From NCBI GenBank assembly GCA_026224805.1, contig JAMFRN010000235.1:1-52913 (forward strand): a stretch of 52,913 nt of DNA, written 5' to 3'. Source of the DNA: Nevskia soli (lineage in GTDB: Bacteria > Pseudomonadota > Gammaproteobacteria > Nevskiales > Nevskiaceae). The position numbers were made by a program, and so were the translations under genes. This document shows positions 26,027 to 34,875 of the stretch, piece by piece. The notes under the pieces are model-generated. The model saw only the letters and a program-made list of their open reading frames with translations. It ran no database searches and had not been told where the DNA came from. The stretch's first letter is position 1, and each line of letters opens with the position of its first letter.

Positions 26027-26923
26027 ATGGCTGAAGCCACCCTCAACGGCGTCAACATCGCCTATCAGCAGATGGGCGAAGGCCCGGACCTGGTGCTGGT
26101 GCACGGCCTGGCGGCGAGCCGCGCCTTCTGGTTCCTGCACTACGCGGTGCCGCTGTCGCGGTACTTCCGCATCACCCTGTTCGACCTGCGCGGCCATGGC
26201 TATAGCGGCGTGCCGGCTTCCGGCTACGATGCGGTGACCATGTCGCGCGACCTCGCCGCCCTGCTCGATCATCTGGATATTTCGAGTTGCGCCCTGGTCG
26301 GCCACAGCTACGGCGGGGGCGTAGCTGTGGAATACGCCGGGCGGCATCCGCAGCGGGTGTCGCAACTGGTGATCATGGATACCAAGGTCAACCGGCTGCA
26401 GCCGGAGCAGAAGCTGTCGGATTCTCCCTACTTGTCGCCGTTCGAGATCGAAATCGCGGCCAGATCCGGTCACGACTGGGATAACGAAAAGCAGGTCGGC
26501 CTGCTGTTTCTGGAGGTGCTGGCGCGCTGGCGCATTGGCGGCGGCGAGTCGGCCACGCGCGACGCCTTCACCCCGTTCGGCGAAGGCCGCGGCGCGCAGC
26601 GCGCGGCGAAGCAGTGGCTGGCGCTGCTCGACACCACCGGTGCCAGCCGCGAGTTCATCGCTACCGGCCTGGAAGCCGAAGCCATCGCCGCGCTGCCCAT
26701 GCCCCTGCTGCTGATCTACGGCGAGCACTCGCGCTGCCTGCCGACCTGCCGCGCCCTGCAACAGCTGCTGCCGCAGGCGCAAGTGGAGCTGATCGCGCAG
26801 GCCGGCCACTTCTTTCCGATGAGCCACGCTGGCGCCGTGCGCCGGAGACTGGCACGATTCCTGAACATTGCATTGCCGGAGACCGAGGCCGGCGACGCGG
26901 CATCCGGCGACGCCTCCCCCTGA
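26027..26923 (+). CDS. Alpha/beta hydrolase, possible release or editing enzyme
   Basis: 298 residues with HGLAASRAFW (oxyanion), GHSYGG with nucleophile Ser94, and a late AGHFFPMSH giving His261. The acid member of the triad is probably in the IYGEHS strand. It is cytoplasmic, with no signal peptide. It lies directly downstream of the free ACP and the MITE-like hairpin and in the same direction as the synthase genes, so a thioesterase or ester-forming role on the synthase product is a reasonable guess, though the fold alone does not show it. Confidence 0.8.
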   Translation: MAEATLNGVNIAYQQMGEGPDLVLVHGLAASRAFWFLHYAVPLSRYFRITLFDLRGHGYSGVPASGYDAVTMSRDLAALLDHLDISSCALVGHSYGGGVAVEYAGRHPQRVSQLVIMDTKVNRLQPEQKLSDSPYLSPFEIEIAARSGHDWDNEKQVGLLFLEVLARWRIGGGESATRDAFTPFGEGRGAQRAAKQWLALLDTTGASREFIATGLEAEAIAALPMPLLLIYGEHSRCLPTCRALQQLLPQAQVELIAQAGHFFPMSHAGAVRRRLARFLNIALPETEAGDAASGDASP

Positions 26924-26947
26924 AGCCACCCAAGCGGAACTGAAGCG

Positions 26948-27703
26948 ATGAGCGATACACCGGCCAAAACCATACTGATCACCGGCGGCGGCGGCGGCAT
27001 CGGCAGCGTTGCCGCCAGCGCCTTCGCCGCGCGCGGCTACCGCGTGGCGGTATGCGATGTGCGGCTCGACGCAGCGCAGGCCACGGTCGAGGCGGTGCGC
27101 TCGGCCGGCGGCCAGGCCGACGCCTTCGGCGCCGATATCGGCGACGCCGCCCAGGTCGGAGCGATGTTCGAGCGGATCGTCGCGCAATACGGCCGGCTCG
27201 ACGCGGCCTTCAACAATGCCGGCCTCGGCGGCGGCGGCATCCCGCTGGCAGACATCAGCGAGGAGGATTGGGAGCGCAACCTGCGCGTCAATCTCAGCGG
27301 CACCTGGCGCTGCATGAAGCACGAGATCAAGCTGATGCTGGCCCAGGGCGGCGGCGCCATCGTCAACAACTGCTCGATCCTCGGCCTCAACGGCGGCGCC
27401 AACGCCTCCTACACCGCCACCAAGCACGGCATCGCCGGCCTGACCAAGTCGGCCGCGATCAGCTATGCCGGCCGCGGCGTGCGCGTCAACGCCGTTTGCC
27501 CCGGCCTGATCGAAGCCGGCCTCGGCCTCAATGTCATCAACCGCGGCGAGGACGCCCTGCGCCGCTTCATCTCCCTGCATCCGGCGGGACGCGCCGGCAC
27601 CGCCCTGGAAGTGGTCAAGGCAGTGCTGTGGCTGTGCTCCGACGAAGCCTCCTTCATTCACGGCCACATGCTGCCGGTGGACGGCGGCTACAGCAGCCAC
27701 TGA
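26948..27703 (+). CDS. Short-chain dehydrogenase/reductase
   Basis: 251-residue classical SDR. TGGGGGIG (12-19) binds NAD(P), NNAG is at 89-92, and the catalytic residues are Ser143, Tyr155 and Lys159 (YTATK). It ends LPVDGGYSSH, as most family members do. It is 24 nt after the hydrolase and overlaps the next gene by 1 nt (TGATG). It could reduce or oxidise a keto or hydroxy group in the synthase product. Substrate unknown. Confidence 0.88.
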   Translation: MSDTPAKTILITGGGGGIGSVAASAFAARGYRVAVCDVRLDAAQATVEAVRSAGGQADAFGADIGDAAQVGAMFERIVAQYGRLDAAFNNAGLGGGGIPLADISEEDWERNLRVNLSGTWRCMKHEIKLMLAQGGGAIVNNCSILGLNGGANASYTATKHGIAGLTKSAAISYAGRGVRVNAVCPGLIEAGLGLNVINRGEDALRRFISLHPAGRAGTALEVVKAVLWLCSDEASFIHGHMLPVDGGYSSH

Positions 27704-27984
27704 TGGGCAAAAGCTGGACCCTGCTCGGTCCGGACGGCAGGCCCCGCTCCAGCGAACGGCCCGGCACCCTCGGCGGCCACCGGCGCGGCCGCATCTACGG
27801 CCGCCTCGACTGTCCGTCCGCATTGCGCGCCATCGCCAAGGGCGGATATGTACCACAACGCGTGTTCTTTCTCGACGAGGCGGATGCGCAGGCTGCCGGA
27901 TACCGGCCCTGCGCGGTGTGCCTGCCGACCGAATATGCGCGCTGGAAGGCGCTGAGCGCGGCGGCCGAGCGATCGCGCGAATAG
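27703..27984 (+). CDS. Ada-type metal-binding mini-protein
   Basis: A 93-residue stand-alone version of the N-terminal Ada metal-binding domain, which in Ada holds Zn through four Cys and accepts methyl groups from phosphotriesters. GRIYGRLDC gives Cys37 and GYRPCAVC gives Cys70 and Cys73. The position matching E. coli Ada Cys42 is Leu41 here, so only three of the four cysteines are present. The ATG overlaps the SDR stop, so it is co-translated with the upstream gene. It is followed within about 800 nt by the methyltransferase and dioxygenases of alkylation repair. Confidence 0.78.
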   Translation: MGKSWTLLGPDGRPRSSERPGTLGGHRRGRIYGRLDCPSALRAIAKGGYVPQRVFFLDEADAQAAGYRPCAVCLPTEYARWKALSAAAERSRE

Positions 27985-28136
27985 TGAACGGCGAATGGCC
28001 TGGGGCTGGCTCGTGCACGCCGATACTCTTTCCCCCGTAATGTTAAAGCGCCGTTATTGATGCGCATCGCGGCCCGGACCGCCACCACCATCCGGCAAGG
28101 GGCATAATCAGCCCCATACCGTATCGGGAGCGAATC

Positions 28137-28679
28137 ATGATGAACGGTCGGATCAGTGTTTGCGCAAGGGCATTGATCGCCTCCACGGCACTCCTCGCCC
28201 TGTCCCCAGCCGGTGCCCAGGACCACCAGGCGGCGAACTGGTCCACCCATGAGCTGGATTTCCAGTACATGGGTTTCAGCTCGCGCTATTCCTGCAGCGG
28301 CCTGGAAACCTCGGTGCGGCAGATTCTGCTGCAACTGGGCGCACGCGACGACAAATCGCTGGTTACCCCCGGCGCCTGCAGCGCCGTCAACGACCGTCCC
28401 GCACGCATTGCCGGCGTGCACATCAAGGCGACTACGTTGCAGCCGGCGGCGGACGCGAATCTGGCGAACGTGGATGCGTACTGGAAGCAGGTGACCATCG
28501 GCGGCGGCCTGAGCGATGCGGATTGCGAATTGATGGATCAGGTCAAGACCGAAATCCTGCGCTTGTTTGCCACCCGCAATGTGAAGAGCAGCAGCACGCC
28601 CTGTGTGCCGCACCAGGCGACGCTCATAGCGCCCAAGCTGGTACTTGAAGTCTTGATCCCCGCCGAGCTGGCCAAATAA
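28137..28679 (+). CDS. Secreted hypothetical protein
   Basis: 180 residues with a Sec signal peptide (Arg near the start, hydrophobic stretch, AGA cleavage region at about residue 27) and four cysteines in the mature part, which suggests disulfide bonds in the periplasm. Segments FQYMGFSSRYSCSGLE, DADCELM and TLIAPKLVLEVLIP are visible. I recognise no family. GGGAGCGAATC precedes two adjacent ATGs at 28137 and 28140; either could be used. It interrupts the alkylation-repair genes. Confidence 0.65.
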   Translation: MMNGRISVCARALIASTALLALSPAGAQDHQAANWSTHELDFQYMGFSSRYSCSGLETSVRQILLQLGARDDKSLVTPGACSAVNDRPARIAGVHIKATTLQPAADANLANVDAYWKQVTIGGGLSDADCELMDQVKTEILRLFATRNVKSSSTPCVPHQATLIAPKLVLEVLIPAELAK

Positions 28680-28769
28680 GGGTTGGCCGGAGGCGCGCAA
28701 GAAACCGGAAGATCGAAGCGACCCTGGCCACTAATCTCCTCCCATCGTCGCAGCCCCGCGACCGGACAT

Positions 28770-29285
28770 ATGGAGCAGATCGTGCAACAGACCATTCGTT
28801 ACGCCTGGGGTGACAGCAGCTTAGGCCCCTTCATCGCAGCGGCTTCCACCCGCGGCCTGGTCACGGTGGAATTCGGCAATCTCGACCAGTTTTCAATCCA
28901 GGCGCTGCGCCAGCGCTTTCCGGACGCTGACTTGGTCGAGACTTCCGACGCGCTGGCGCCAACCGTGGCGGAGCTGGTCGGCCTGATCGAGCAGCGGCAG
29001 GCCGTTAGTGACTTGCCCCTCGACCTGCGCGGTTCGGACTTCGAAGTGCGGGTGTGGCAGGCACTGCGCGAGATTCCGCCCGGCCAGACCACCAGCTACG
29101 GCGCCCTCGCGGCACGGCTCGGCGCACCGGCAATGGCGCGCGAGGTCGGCGCGGCCTGCGCCGCCAATACGCTGGCGGTCATCGTGCCCTGCCACCGCGT
29201 GCTGAAGAAGGACGGCTCGCTGTCGGGCTATCGCTGGGGCGTCCATCGCAAGCGCGCCCTGCTGCAGCGGGAAGCGCGCGCATGA
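28770..29285 (+). CDS. ogt: Methylated-DNA--protein-cysteine methyltransferase
   Basis: 171-residue suicide repair protein that takes alkyl groups from O6-alkylguanine or O4-alkylthymine. IVPCHRVL gives the acceptor Cys141. GQTTSYGALA (the DNA-binding turn) and SGYRWGVHRKRALL are the usual flanks, closer to the C-terminal half of Ada than to MGMT. The Ada-type metal domain lies separately upstream. The ATG is taken at 28770; the frame is open further upstream without a better ribosome site. Its stop overlaps the next gene's start by 4 nt (ATGA). Confidence 0.92.
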   Translation: MEQIVQQTIRYAWGDSSLGPFIAAASTRGLVTVEFGNLDQFSIQALRQRFPDADLVETSDALAPTVAELVGLIEQRQAVSDLPLDLRGSDFEVRVWQALREIPPGQTTSYGALAARLGAPAMAREVGAACAANTLAVIVPCHRVLKKDGSLSGYRWGVHRKRALLQREARA

Positions 29286-30031
29286 GCGTCATCCTGCACG
29301 AACCGCCATGCCACAAGGCGGCGCCGGGCCTCGCCGCGCGCGTCGATGGGCTCGACTGGCGGCGCATCGAGCAGGATCTGGACGCGCAGGGCAGCGCTGT
29401 GATCGCGGGCCTGCTCGATGCGGCCGCCTGCACGGCGCTGGCCGCGCTGTATCGGGAAGAAGAGCTGTTCCGCAGCCGCGTCGTGATGGCGCGCCACGGC
29501 TTCGGGCGCGGCGAGTACAAGTATTTCAGCTATCCCCTGCCCGATCCGATCGCCGCCCTGCGCGGCTCGGTCTATGCGCACCTGACGCCGCTCGCCAACC
29601 GCTGGAACACCGTCATGGGCATTGCGGTGCACTACCCGGCGCGGCACGCGGAATTTCTCGCGCGCTGTCACGAGGCGGGACAGCGCCGGCCCACGCCGCT
29701 GCTGCTGCAATACGGGGTGGACGACTACAACTGCCTGCATCAGGATCTGTACGGCGAGCATGTCTTCCCGATCCAACTGGCGATCCTGCTGTCCGAGCCG
29801 GGCCGCGATTTCAGCGGCGGCGAATTCGTCCTGACCGAGCAGCGGCCGCGCATGCAGTCGCGCGCGGAGGTGGTGCCGCTGCGCCAGGGCGACGCCGTGG
29901 CCTTCGCCGTTCATCAGCGGCCAGTGCGCGGCACGCGCGGCAGCTATCGCGTCAACCTGCGCCACGGCGTCAGCCGGCTGCGCGCGGGGCGGCGGCATAC
30001 ACTGGGCATCATTTTCCACGACGCCCTGTGA
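29282..30031 (+). CDS. 2-oxoglutarate/Fe(II) oxygenase near ada/alkB
   Basis: 249 residues with the double-stranded beta-helix core of non-haem Fe(II)/2OG oxygenases: HQD (His153, Asp155) and a distal His (probably His211 in VHQRPV), followed by Arg residues in RGTRGSYRVNLRHG for 2OG binding. It overlaps the methyltransferase stop by 4 nt and ends 10 nt before alkB, so it is translated with the repair genes. A role in oxidative removal of alkyl groups from DNA, RNA or protein is inferred from context only. Confidence 0.85.
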   Translation: MSVILHEPPCHKAAPGLAARVDGLDWRRIEQDLDAQGSAVIAGLLDAAACTALAALYREEELFRSRVVMARHGFGRGEYKYFSYPLPDPIAALRGSVYAHLTPLANRWNTVMGIAVHYPARHAEFLARCHEAGQRRPTPLLLQYGVDDYNCLHQDLYGEHVFPIQLAILLSEPGRDFSGGEFVLTEQRPRMQSRAEVVPLRQGDAVAFAVHQRPVRGTRGSYRVNLRHGVSRLRAGRRHTLGIIFHDAL

Positions 30032-30041
30032 GCGCTGCCGC

Positions 30042-30695
30042 ATGACCCTGGACCTGTTCGCGGATTCCGGCGAAACCTGCACCTGGCGCGAGGAATTAGC
30101 CGCGGGCGCCGCGGTGTTGCGCGGCCAGGCGCTGGCCAATGACACCGCCATCCTGGCGGCGGTACGGGAGGTCGTGGCGCAAGCCCCGTTCCGCCACCTG
30201 GTCACGCCCGGCGGCCTGCGCATGTCGGTAGCGATGAGCAACTGCGGCATGCGCGGCTGGGTCAGCGATCGCCACGGCTACCGCTACGATCCGATCGATC
30301 CCGACAGCGGCCAGCCCTGGCCGCCCATGCCGGAAGTGTTGCGGCAACTGGCGGGCGAAGCTGCCGCACTGGGCGGCTTCCAGGCATTTGAACCGGACGC
30401 CTGCCTGATCAACCGCTACGAACCCGGCACGCACCTGTCCCTGCACCAGGACCGGGACGAGCGGGATTTCAGCCAGCCCATCGTCTCCGTCTCACTGGGC
30501 GTCCCCGCCACCTTCCTGTTCGGCGGCCTGCGACGGGACGACAAGTGCCTGCGCATTCCCTTGACCCACGGCGACGTGGTGGTCTGGGGCGGCCCGGCAC
30601 GCCTGCGCTATCACGGCGTGGCGCCGCTCAAGCCGGCCTGGCACGCCCTGCTGGGCGCGCAGCGCATCAATCTGACCTTCCGCAAGGCGCTGTGA
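30042..30695 (+). CDS. alkB: Alpha-ketoglutarate-dependent DNA dioxygenase AlkB
   Basis: 217-residue repair dioxygenase that oxidises 1-methyladenine and 3-methylcytosine in nucleic acids. Iron ligands His135, Asp137 (LHQDRDE) and His191, and the 2OG arginines Arg208 and Arg214 (RINLTFR), each lie exactly 4 residues later than in E. coli AlkB (131, 133, 187, 204, 210). GDVVVWGGPARLRYHGV is intact. Last gene of the repair set, 10 nt after the 2OG oxygenase. Cytoplasmic. Confidence 0.95.
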   Translation: MTLDLFADSGETCTWREELAAGAAVLRGQALANDTAILAAVREVVAQAPFRHLVTPGGLRMSVAMSNCGMRGWVSDRHGYRYDPIDPDSGQPWPPMPEVLRQLAGEAAALGGFQAFEPDACLINRYEPGTHLSLHQDRDERDFSQPIVSVSLGVPATFLFGGLRRDDKCLRIPLTHGDVVVWGGPARLRYHGVAPLKPAWHALLGAQRINLTFRKAL

Positions 30696-30894
30696 ACGGG
30701 GCGGCCTTCAACCCGCAACTGCCTGTCGCGGCAGGCCGCTTTACGGTAGGCTGCGGCCCGTGACCAGAACCGTTCCATAACGATGTCGACAACAGCGGGC
30801 TCCCCGACCCTCCCGATTGTTCCCACTGAAGCACCGGCTGCAATTCACGCCCTGAACGATCTTGCCGGGTGCCGGACCCGTTCAGCATAAAGCG

Positions 30895-32499
30895 ATGCTT
30901 CGACTCACCGAACTGAATCTGCCGATCGATCATCCCGGCGACGCGCTCGGGCCGGCCATCGCCAGGCGCCTGGGCCTGCGCGAGGTCGAACTGCTGGCTT
31001 TCACCGTCTTCAAGCGCAGCCATGATGCGCGCCACAAGAGGCTCGGCCTGCAGTTTGTGTACATCGTGGACGTGGAGGTGGCAGACGAGGCGGCGATCCT
31101 GACGCGCCTGCGCGACGACCGCAATGTCGCTCCGTCGCCGGACATGCGCTATCGCTTCGTCAGCGCCGCGCCGCCGACCGGGACGCGGCGGCCACTGGTC
31201 GTGGGATTCGGCCCCTGCGGCATCTTCGCCTGCCTGGTGCTGGCACAGATGGGCTTCCGCCCGATCGTGCTAGAGCGCGGCAAGGCCGTGCGCGAGCGCA
31301 CCAAGGACACCTGGGACTTATGGCGGCGCGGCGTGCTCCACCCCGAGTCCAACGTGCAGTTCGGCGAAGGCGGCGCGGGCACCTTCTCCGACGGCAAGCT
31401 CTACACCCAGATCAAGGACCCGCGCTATCTCGGGCGCAAGGTGCTGGAGGAGTTCGTGAAGGCGGGCGCGCCGCCGGAGATCCTCTACGCCGCCAGGCCG
31501 CACATCGGCACCTTTCGCCTGGCCAGCATGGTCGAAAAGATGCGCCGCGAAATCGAACGCCTGGGCGGCGAGATCCGCTTCGAGCAACGCGTCGCCGACG
31601 TCCTGATCGACGGCGGCCGCCTGCGCGGGGTGGTTCTGGCGGGCGGCGAAACGATCGAGTGCGACCAGGCGATCTTCGCCGTCGGCCACAGCGCGCGCGA
31701 CACCTTCCGCCTGCTCCACCGCCGCGGCGTATACATGGAGGCCAAGCCGTTCTCGCTGGGCTTCCGCATCGAGCATCCGCAATCCCTCATCGACCGTGCG
31801 CGGCACGGCCGCTATGCCGGCAACCCGGCGCTGGGCGCGGCCGACTACAAGCTGGTGCACCATGCGGCCAATGGCCGTTCGGTCTACAGCTTCTGCATGT
31901 GCCCGGGCGGCACGGTGGTGGCGGCGACCTCGGAGCCCAACCGCGTAGTGACCAACGGCATGAGCCAGTACTCGCGCAACGAGCGCAATGCCAACGCCGG
32001 CATCGTCGTCGGCATCACCCCCGAGGTGGACTACCCGGACGGCCCGCTGGCGGGCCTGGCGCTGCAGGAGGGGCTGGAATCACAGGCCTTCGTGCTCGGC
32101 GGCAGCAGCTACGAAGCGCCGGGACAGCTGGTCGGCGACTTCCTGGCGGGCCGCGCCTCCACCGCGCTCGGCAGCGTTGTCCCCTCCTACAAGCCGGGGG
32201 TGAAACTCGGCGACCTGAGCGGCGCCCTGCCCGCCTTTGCCATCGAGGCGATCCGCGAGGCACTGCCCGCGTTCGGCCGCCAGATCCGCGGCTTCGACGC
32301 ACCGGAAGCGGTGCTGACGGGTATCGAAACCCGAACCTCCTCGCCGCTGCGCATCACGCGCGGCGAAGATCTGCAGAGCCTCAACGTCAAGGGTTTGTAC
32401 CCGGGCGGCGAGGGTGCGGGCTACGCCGGCGGCATCCTGTCGGCGGCCGTTGACGGCATCCGCCTGGCGGAGGCGGTGGCGCACTCCCAGGCTGGGTGA
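30895..32499 (+). CDS. FAD-dependent oxidoreductase (uncharacterised NAD(FAD) dehydrogenase family)
   Basis: 534 residues. An N-terminal domain of about 95 residues ('ELNLPIDH' start, then IVDVEV) precedes the dinucleotide fold VVGFGPCGIFACLVL (about 102-116). ESNVQFGEGGAGTFSDGKLY and the C-terminal YPGGEGAGYAGGI are the long-conserved flavin contacts of the family annotated as FAD-dependent dehydrogenase. The reaction is not established for the family. ATG 30895 chosen since similarity starts there; a GTG/ATG 33 nt upstream is open. Single gene. Confidence 0.88.
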   Translation: MLRLTELNLPIDHPGDALGPAIARRLGLREVELLAFTVFKRSHDARHKRLGLQFVYIVDVEVADEAAILTRLRDDRNVAPSPDMRYRFVSAAPPTGTRRPLVVGFGPCGIFACLVLAQMGFRPIVLERGKAVRERTKDTWDLWRRGVLHPESNVQFGEGGAGTFSDGKLYTQIKDPRYLGRKVLEEFVKAGAPPEILYAARPHIGTFRLASMVEKMRREIERLGGEIRFEQRVADVLIDGGRLRGVVLAGGETIECDQAIFAVGHSARDTFRLLHRRGVYMEAKPFSLGFRIEHPQSLIDRARHGRYAGNPALGAADYKLVHHAANGRSVYSFCMCPGGTVVAATSEPNRVVTNGMSQYSRNERNANAGIVVGITPEVDYPDGPLAGLALQEGLESQAFVLGGSSYEAPGQLVGDFLAGRASTALGSVVPSYKPGVKLGDLSGALPAFAIEAIREALPAFGRQIRGFDAPEAVLTGIETRTSSPLRITRGEDLQSLNVKGLYPGGEGAGYAGGILSAAVDGIRLAEAVAHSQAG

Positions 32500-32548
32500 C
32501 ACCCATCCTCAACGTGCACCCGTTTCCATGCCGATGACCGCCAACGCC

Positions 32549-32574
32549 GGCGAACCCATATATGGAGTTTCGCC
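32549..32574. terminator. Possible hairpin between convergent genes
   Basis: GGCGAA and TTCGCC arms surround a small CCATATATGG palindrome, with one mismatch bulge. It sits between the ends of the convergent oxidoreductase and cytochrome b561 genes. No clear T-run, so terminator function is a guess. Confidence 0.3.
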
Positions 32575-32586
32575 GCTCCATGCGCC

Positions 32587-33147
32587 TTACAAGCCGATAC
32601 GCTGCAATTCCGGTTCCTTGTCGATGAACTGATGTTTCAGCGCGCCCGCCAGATGCAGCGCCACCAGCCCATAAAGCATATAGCCTAGCGCCGTGTGCCA
32701 GCCGCCGAACAGCTGGTGCAGGTACTCCTTGCGCGCGGGATCGATGTCGACGATCCAGGCGATCCGTGGCCACGGTACCAGGCCGTACAGTTTCATCGGA
32801 TGCGTGGCCGCGTCCTTCCAGGCCGAATCGTGCATCCATCCGGACAGCGGCAGGGCGAACATCAGCGCGTAGAGCAAACCGTGCGCCAGGCGGGAAGCCC
32901 GGCGCTCCCAGCGCCGGTAGCCTCGGGGCAGCGGCGGCGGCACATGCCCCAGGCGCCACAGCAGGCGCAGCAGGGCCAGCCCCAGCACGGTGATGCCGAT
33001 CGATTTATGTGTATCGATGATCGGCCGGCCCCAGCTTTCCGGAAACAGGTCGATGGGCAGCACCAGGGCGACATTCAGGGCCATCAGGGCGGCGACCAGC
33101 CAGTGCAGGACAATGGCGGGCCTGTTGTAACGCGACGGAGGGTTCAT
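32587..33147 (-). CDS. Cytochrome b561
   Basis: 186-residue membrane dihaem cytochrome of the prokaryotic CybB type. It starts RYNRPAIVLHWLVA, with the first haem His, and has DTHKSIGI, then RLAHGLLYAL, and a late GGWHTALGYMLYGLVALH, giving four or more haem-ligand His residues on four membrane helices. It moves electrons between the quinone pool and a periplasmic acceptor such as superoxide. It runs towards the oxidoreductase gene and is divergent from the glycosyltransferase gene. Confidence 0.9.
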   Translation of the reverse strand: MNPPSRYNRPAIVLHWLVAALMALNVALVLPIDLFPESWGRPIIDTHKSIGITVLGLALLRLLWRLGHVPPPLPRGYRRWERRASRLAHGLLYALMFALPLSGWMHDSAWKDAATHPMKLYGLVPWPRIAWIVDIDPARKEYLHQLFGGWHTALGYMLYGLVALHLAGALKHQFIDKEPELQRIGL

Positions 33148-33335
33148 TCAAATCGGGAAAAGAGCTGAAAGCAGCATCAATAACAGGTGGAATCCACAGA
33201 CTGCAACCCACCGATGAGTCGGTGGAACAAACTGCCGCAGTCACAGTCTATTCGAGGCGGGCGGCTTGTCGCACGCATTCAATCCAAAGCCGCTCGCCCG
33301 GCATCATATTGATCGTCCAGCATCATTCTGGTTCC

Positions 33336-34784
33336 ATGAATTCCCTCGCCTCCGCCCTGACTGCCAACTCGCCGCGGCTGTCGCCGCCGCCGACGCCGCT
33401 TGCCAGCACCCTGATCCATGGCAGCGTGCTGCTGTTGTGGCTGCTGCTTTTCGCCGCTTCGTTCAAGCTCGGCGGCGTGCTGGCCTGGGGCGTGGGCATC
33501 GCCTATATCGTCTACGACACGGTATTGCTGCTGTTCGTGGCTTGGCAGTCGCGGCGCTTGCTGGGTCCTGCCGCGGTGTCGGCGTCGGCAACTGAACCCG
33601 GCGTCACGCTGGGCGTGATCGTTGCCGCGCACAACGAGGCGGCCGCCCTGCCCCTGACCCTGGGCATCCTGCTTGCACAGGCGCAAGCCCCGGACTGCAT
33701 CGTCATCGCCGATGACGGCTCCAGCGACGGCACGGCCGAGTTGTTAAGCAGCCGCTATGGCCTGGCGGCGCCCGCATTGGGCCAGATCAGCGAGCCGGGC
33801 GCACAGTATCCGACCCTGCGCTGGCTGCGCCTGCCGCACGGCGGCAAGGCGCGCGCCCTCAACTCCGCGGCCCTGCACCTGCACACCGAAGTGGTGCTGA
33901 CGGTGGATGCCGATACCCTGCTCGAACCAGGCGCCATCGCCGCGTTCCGCCGGGCCTTCTCGGCCGAGCCGGAGCTGGTCGCGGCCACCGGCATACTCAG
34001 CCCGGTGTGCGGCGGCGGCCCGGGCGGGCGCGTGCTGCAATGGTTCCAGACCTACGAGTACATCCGCAATTTCCTGTCGCGCCATGCCTGGATGCAACTG
34101 GATAGTTTGCTGCTGATCTCCGGCGCCTTTGCCGGCTTTCGCCGCGAAGCCCTGCTGGCGGTGGGCGGCTTCGATCCACAGTGCATGGTGGAAGACTATG
34201 AGCTGATCCATCGCCTGCGCCGCCTCGCGCAGGCGCAGGGGCGCAGCTGGCGTTTCCGCGTGCTGGGCTCCGCCCAGGCGCGCACCGATGCGCCGGCCAC
34301 CATCTCCGCCTTCCTGCGCCAGCGCCAGCGCTGGTTCGGCGGCTTTCTGCAGACCCAGTACTGGTACCGCTCGATGGTGGGCAACCGCCGCTATGGCTGG
34401 CTGGGCACCCTGATGCTGCCGGTGAAGGCGGTGGACACACTGCAACCGCTCTATGGCCTCACTGCCTTTTTCCTGTTGCTGGCTTATGCGCTGGGCGGCC
34501 GCAGCGGCGTGTTCGCGCCGGTGGCCACCCTGATCGGAATCAAGATCGCGATCGACCTCGCCTACCACCTCGCCTCGGTGCAATGGTATCGGCGCTGGGT
34601 GGATGACCGGCACCGCGCCAGCTTCTCCGGCGCGCTGCTCGCAGCTGTGGCCGAGCCCTTCACCTTCCAGTTGCTGCGCCATGCCGGCGCCGCCTGGGGC
34701 TGGTGGGCCTTTCTTGCCGGCAGCAGCCACTGGGGCAAGCAGAGCCGGCAAGGCGTGCTGGCTGCGGCGGAGGTGGATTCGTAG
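33336..34784 (+). CDS. Membrane glycosyltransferase, family 2
   Basis: 482 residues with two N-terminal membrane helices, a GT2 catalytic domain (IADDGSSDGT, TVDADTLL, EDYEL, QRQRW: the D, DxD, ED and QxxRW motifs of processive synthases), then C-terminal membrane helices. This is the layout of poly-N-acetylglucosamine (PgaC) and related polysaccharide synthases, though the sugar and product are unknown and no pga-like partners are nearby. ATG 33336 is preferred over an in-frame upstream start because it lies just before the first membrane segment. Confidence 0.85.
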   Translation: MNSLASALTANSPRLSPPPTPLASTLIHGSVLLLWLLLFAASFKLGGVLAWGVGIAYIVYDTVLLLFVAWQSRRLLGPAAVSASATEPGVTLGVIVAAHNEAAALPLTLGILLAQAQAPDCIVIADDGSSDGTAELLSSRYGLAAPALGQISEPGAQYPTLRWLRLPHGGKARALNSAALHLHTEVVLTVDADTLLEPGAIAAFRRAFSAEPELVAATGILSPVCGGGPGGRVLQWFQTYEYIRNFLSRHAWMQLDSLLLISGAFAGFRREALLAVGGFDPQCMVEDYELIHRLRRLAQAQGRSWRFRVLGSAQARTDAPATISAFLRQRQRWFGGFLQTQYWYRSMVGNRRYGWLGTLMLPVKAVDTLQPLYGLTAFFLLLAYALGGRSGVFAPVATLIGIKIAIDLAYHLASVQWYRRWVDDRHRASFSGALLAAVAEPFTFQLLRHAGAAWGWWAFLAGSSHWGKQSRQGVLAAAEVDS

Positions 34785-34800
34785 AGCTGGTCTCATCAAT

Positions 34801-34832
34801 CCCCTCTCCTCCACGAATGTGGGGGAGAGGGG
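34801..34832. repeat. Inverted repeat between convergent genes
   Basis: Arms of 14 nt (CCCCTCTCCTCCAC / GTGGGGGAGAGGGG) pair at 13 positions around a GAAT loop. Located between the ends of the convergent glycosyltransferase and SDR genes. Same family as the element at 716-742, so a dispersed repeat in this genome that may terminate transcription from both sides. Confidence 0.6.
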
Positions 34833-34875
34833 ACATTGCGTCACCCCGCGCGGCGCGCTTTCCTTGCCTGCTGTT

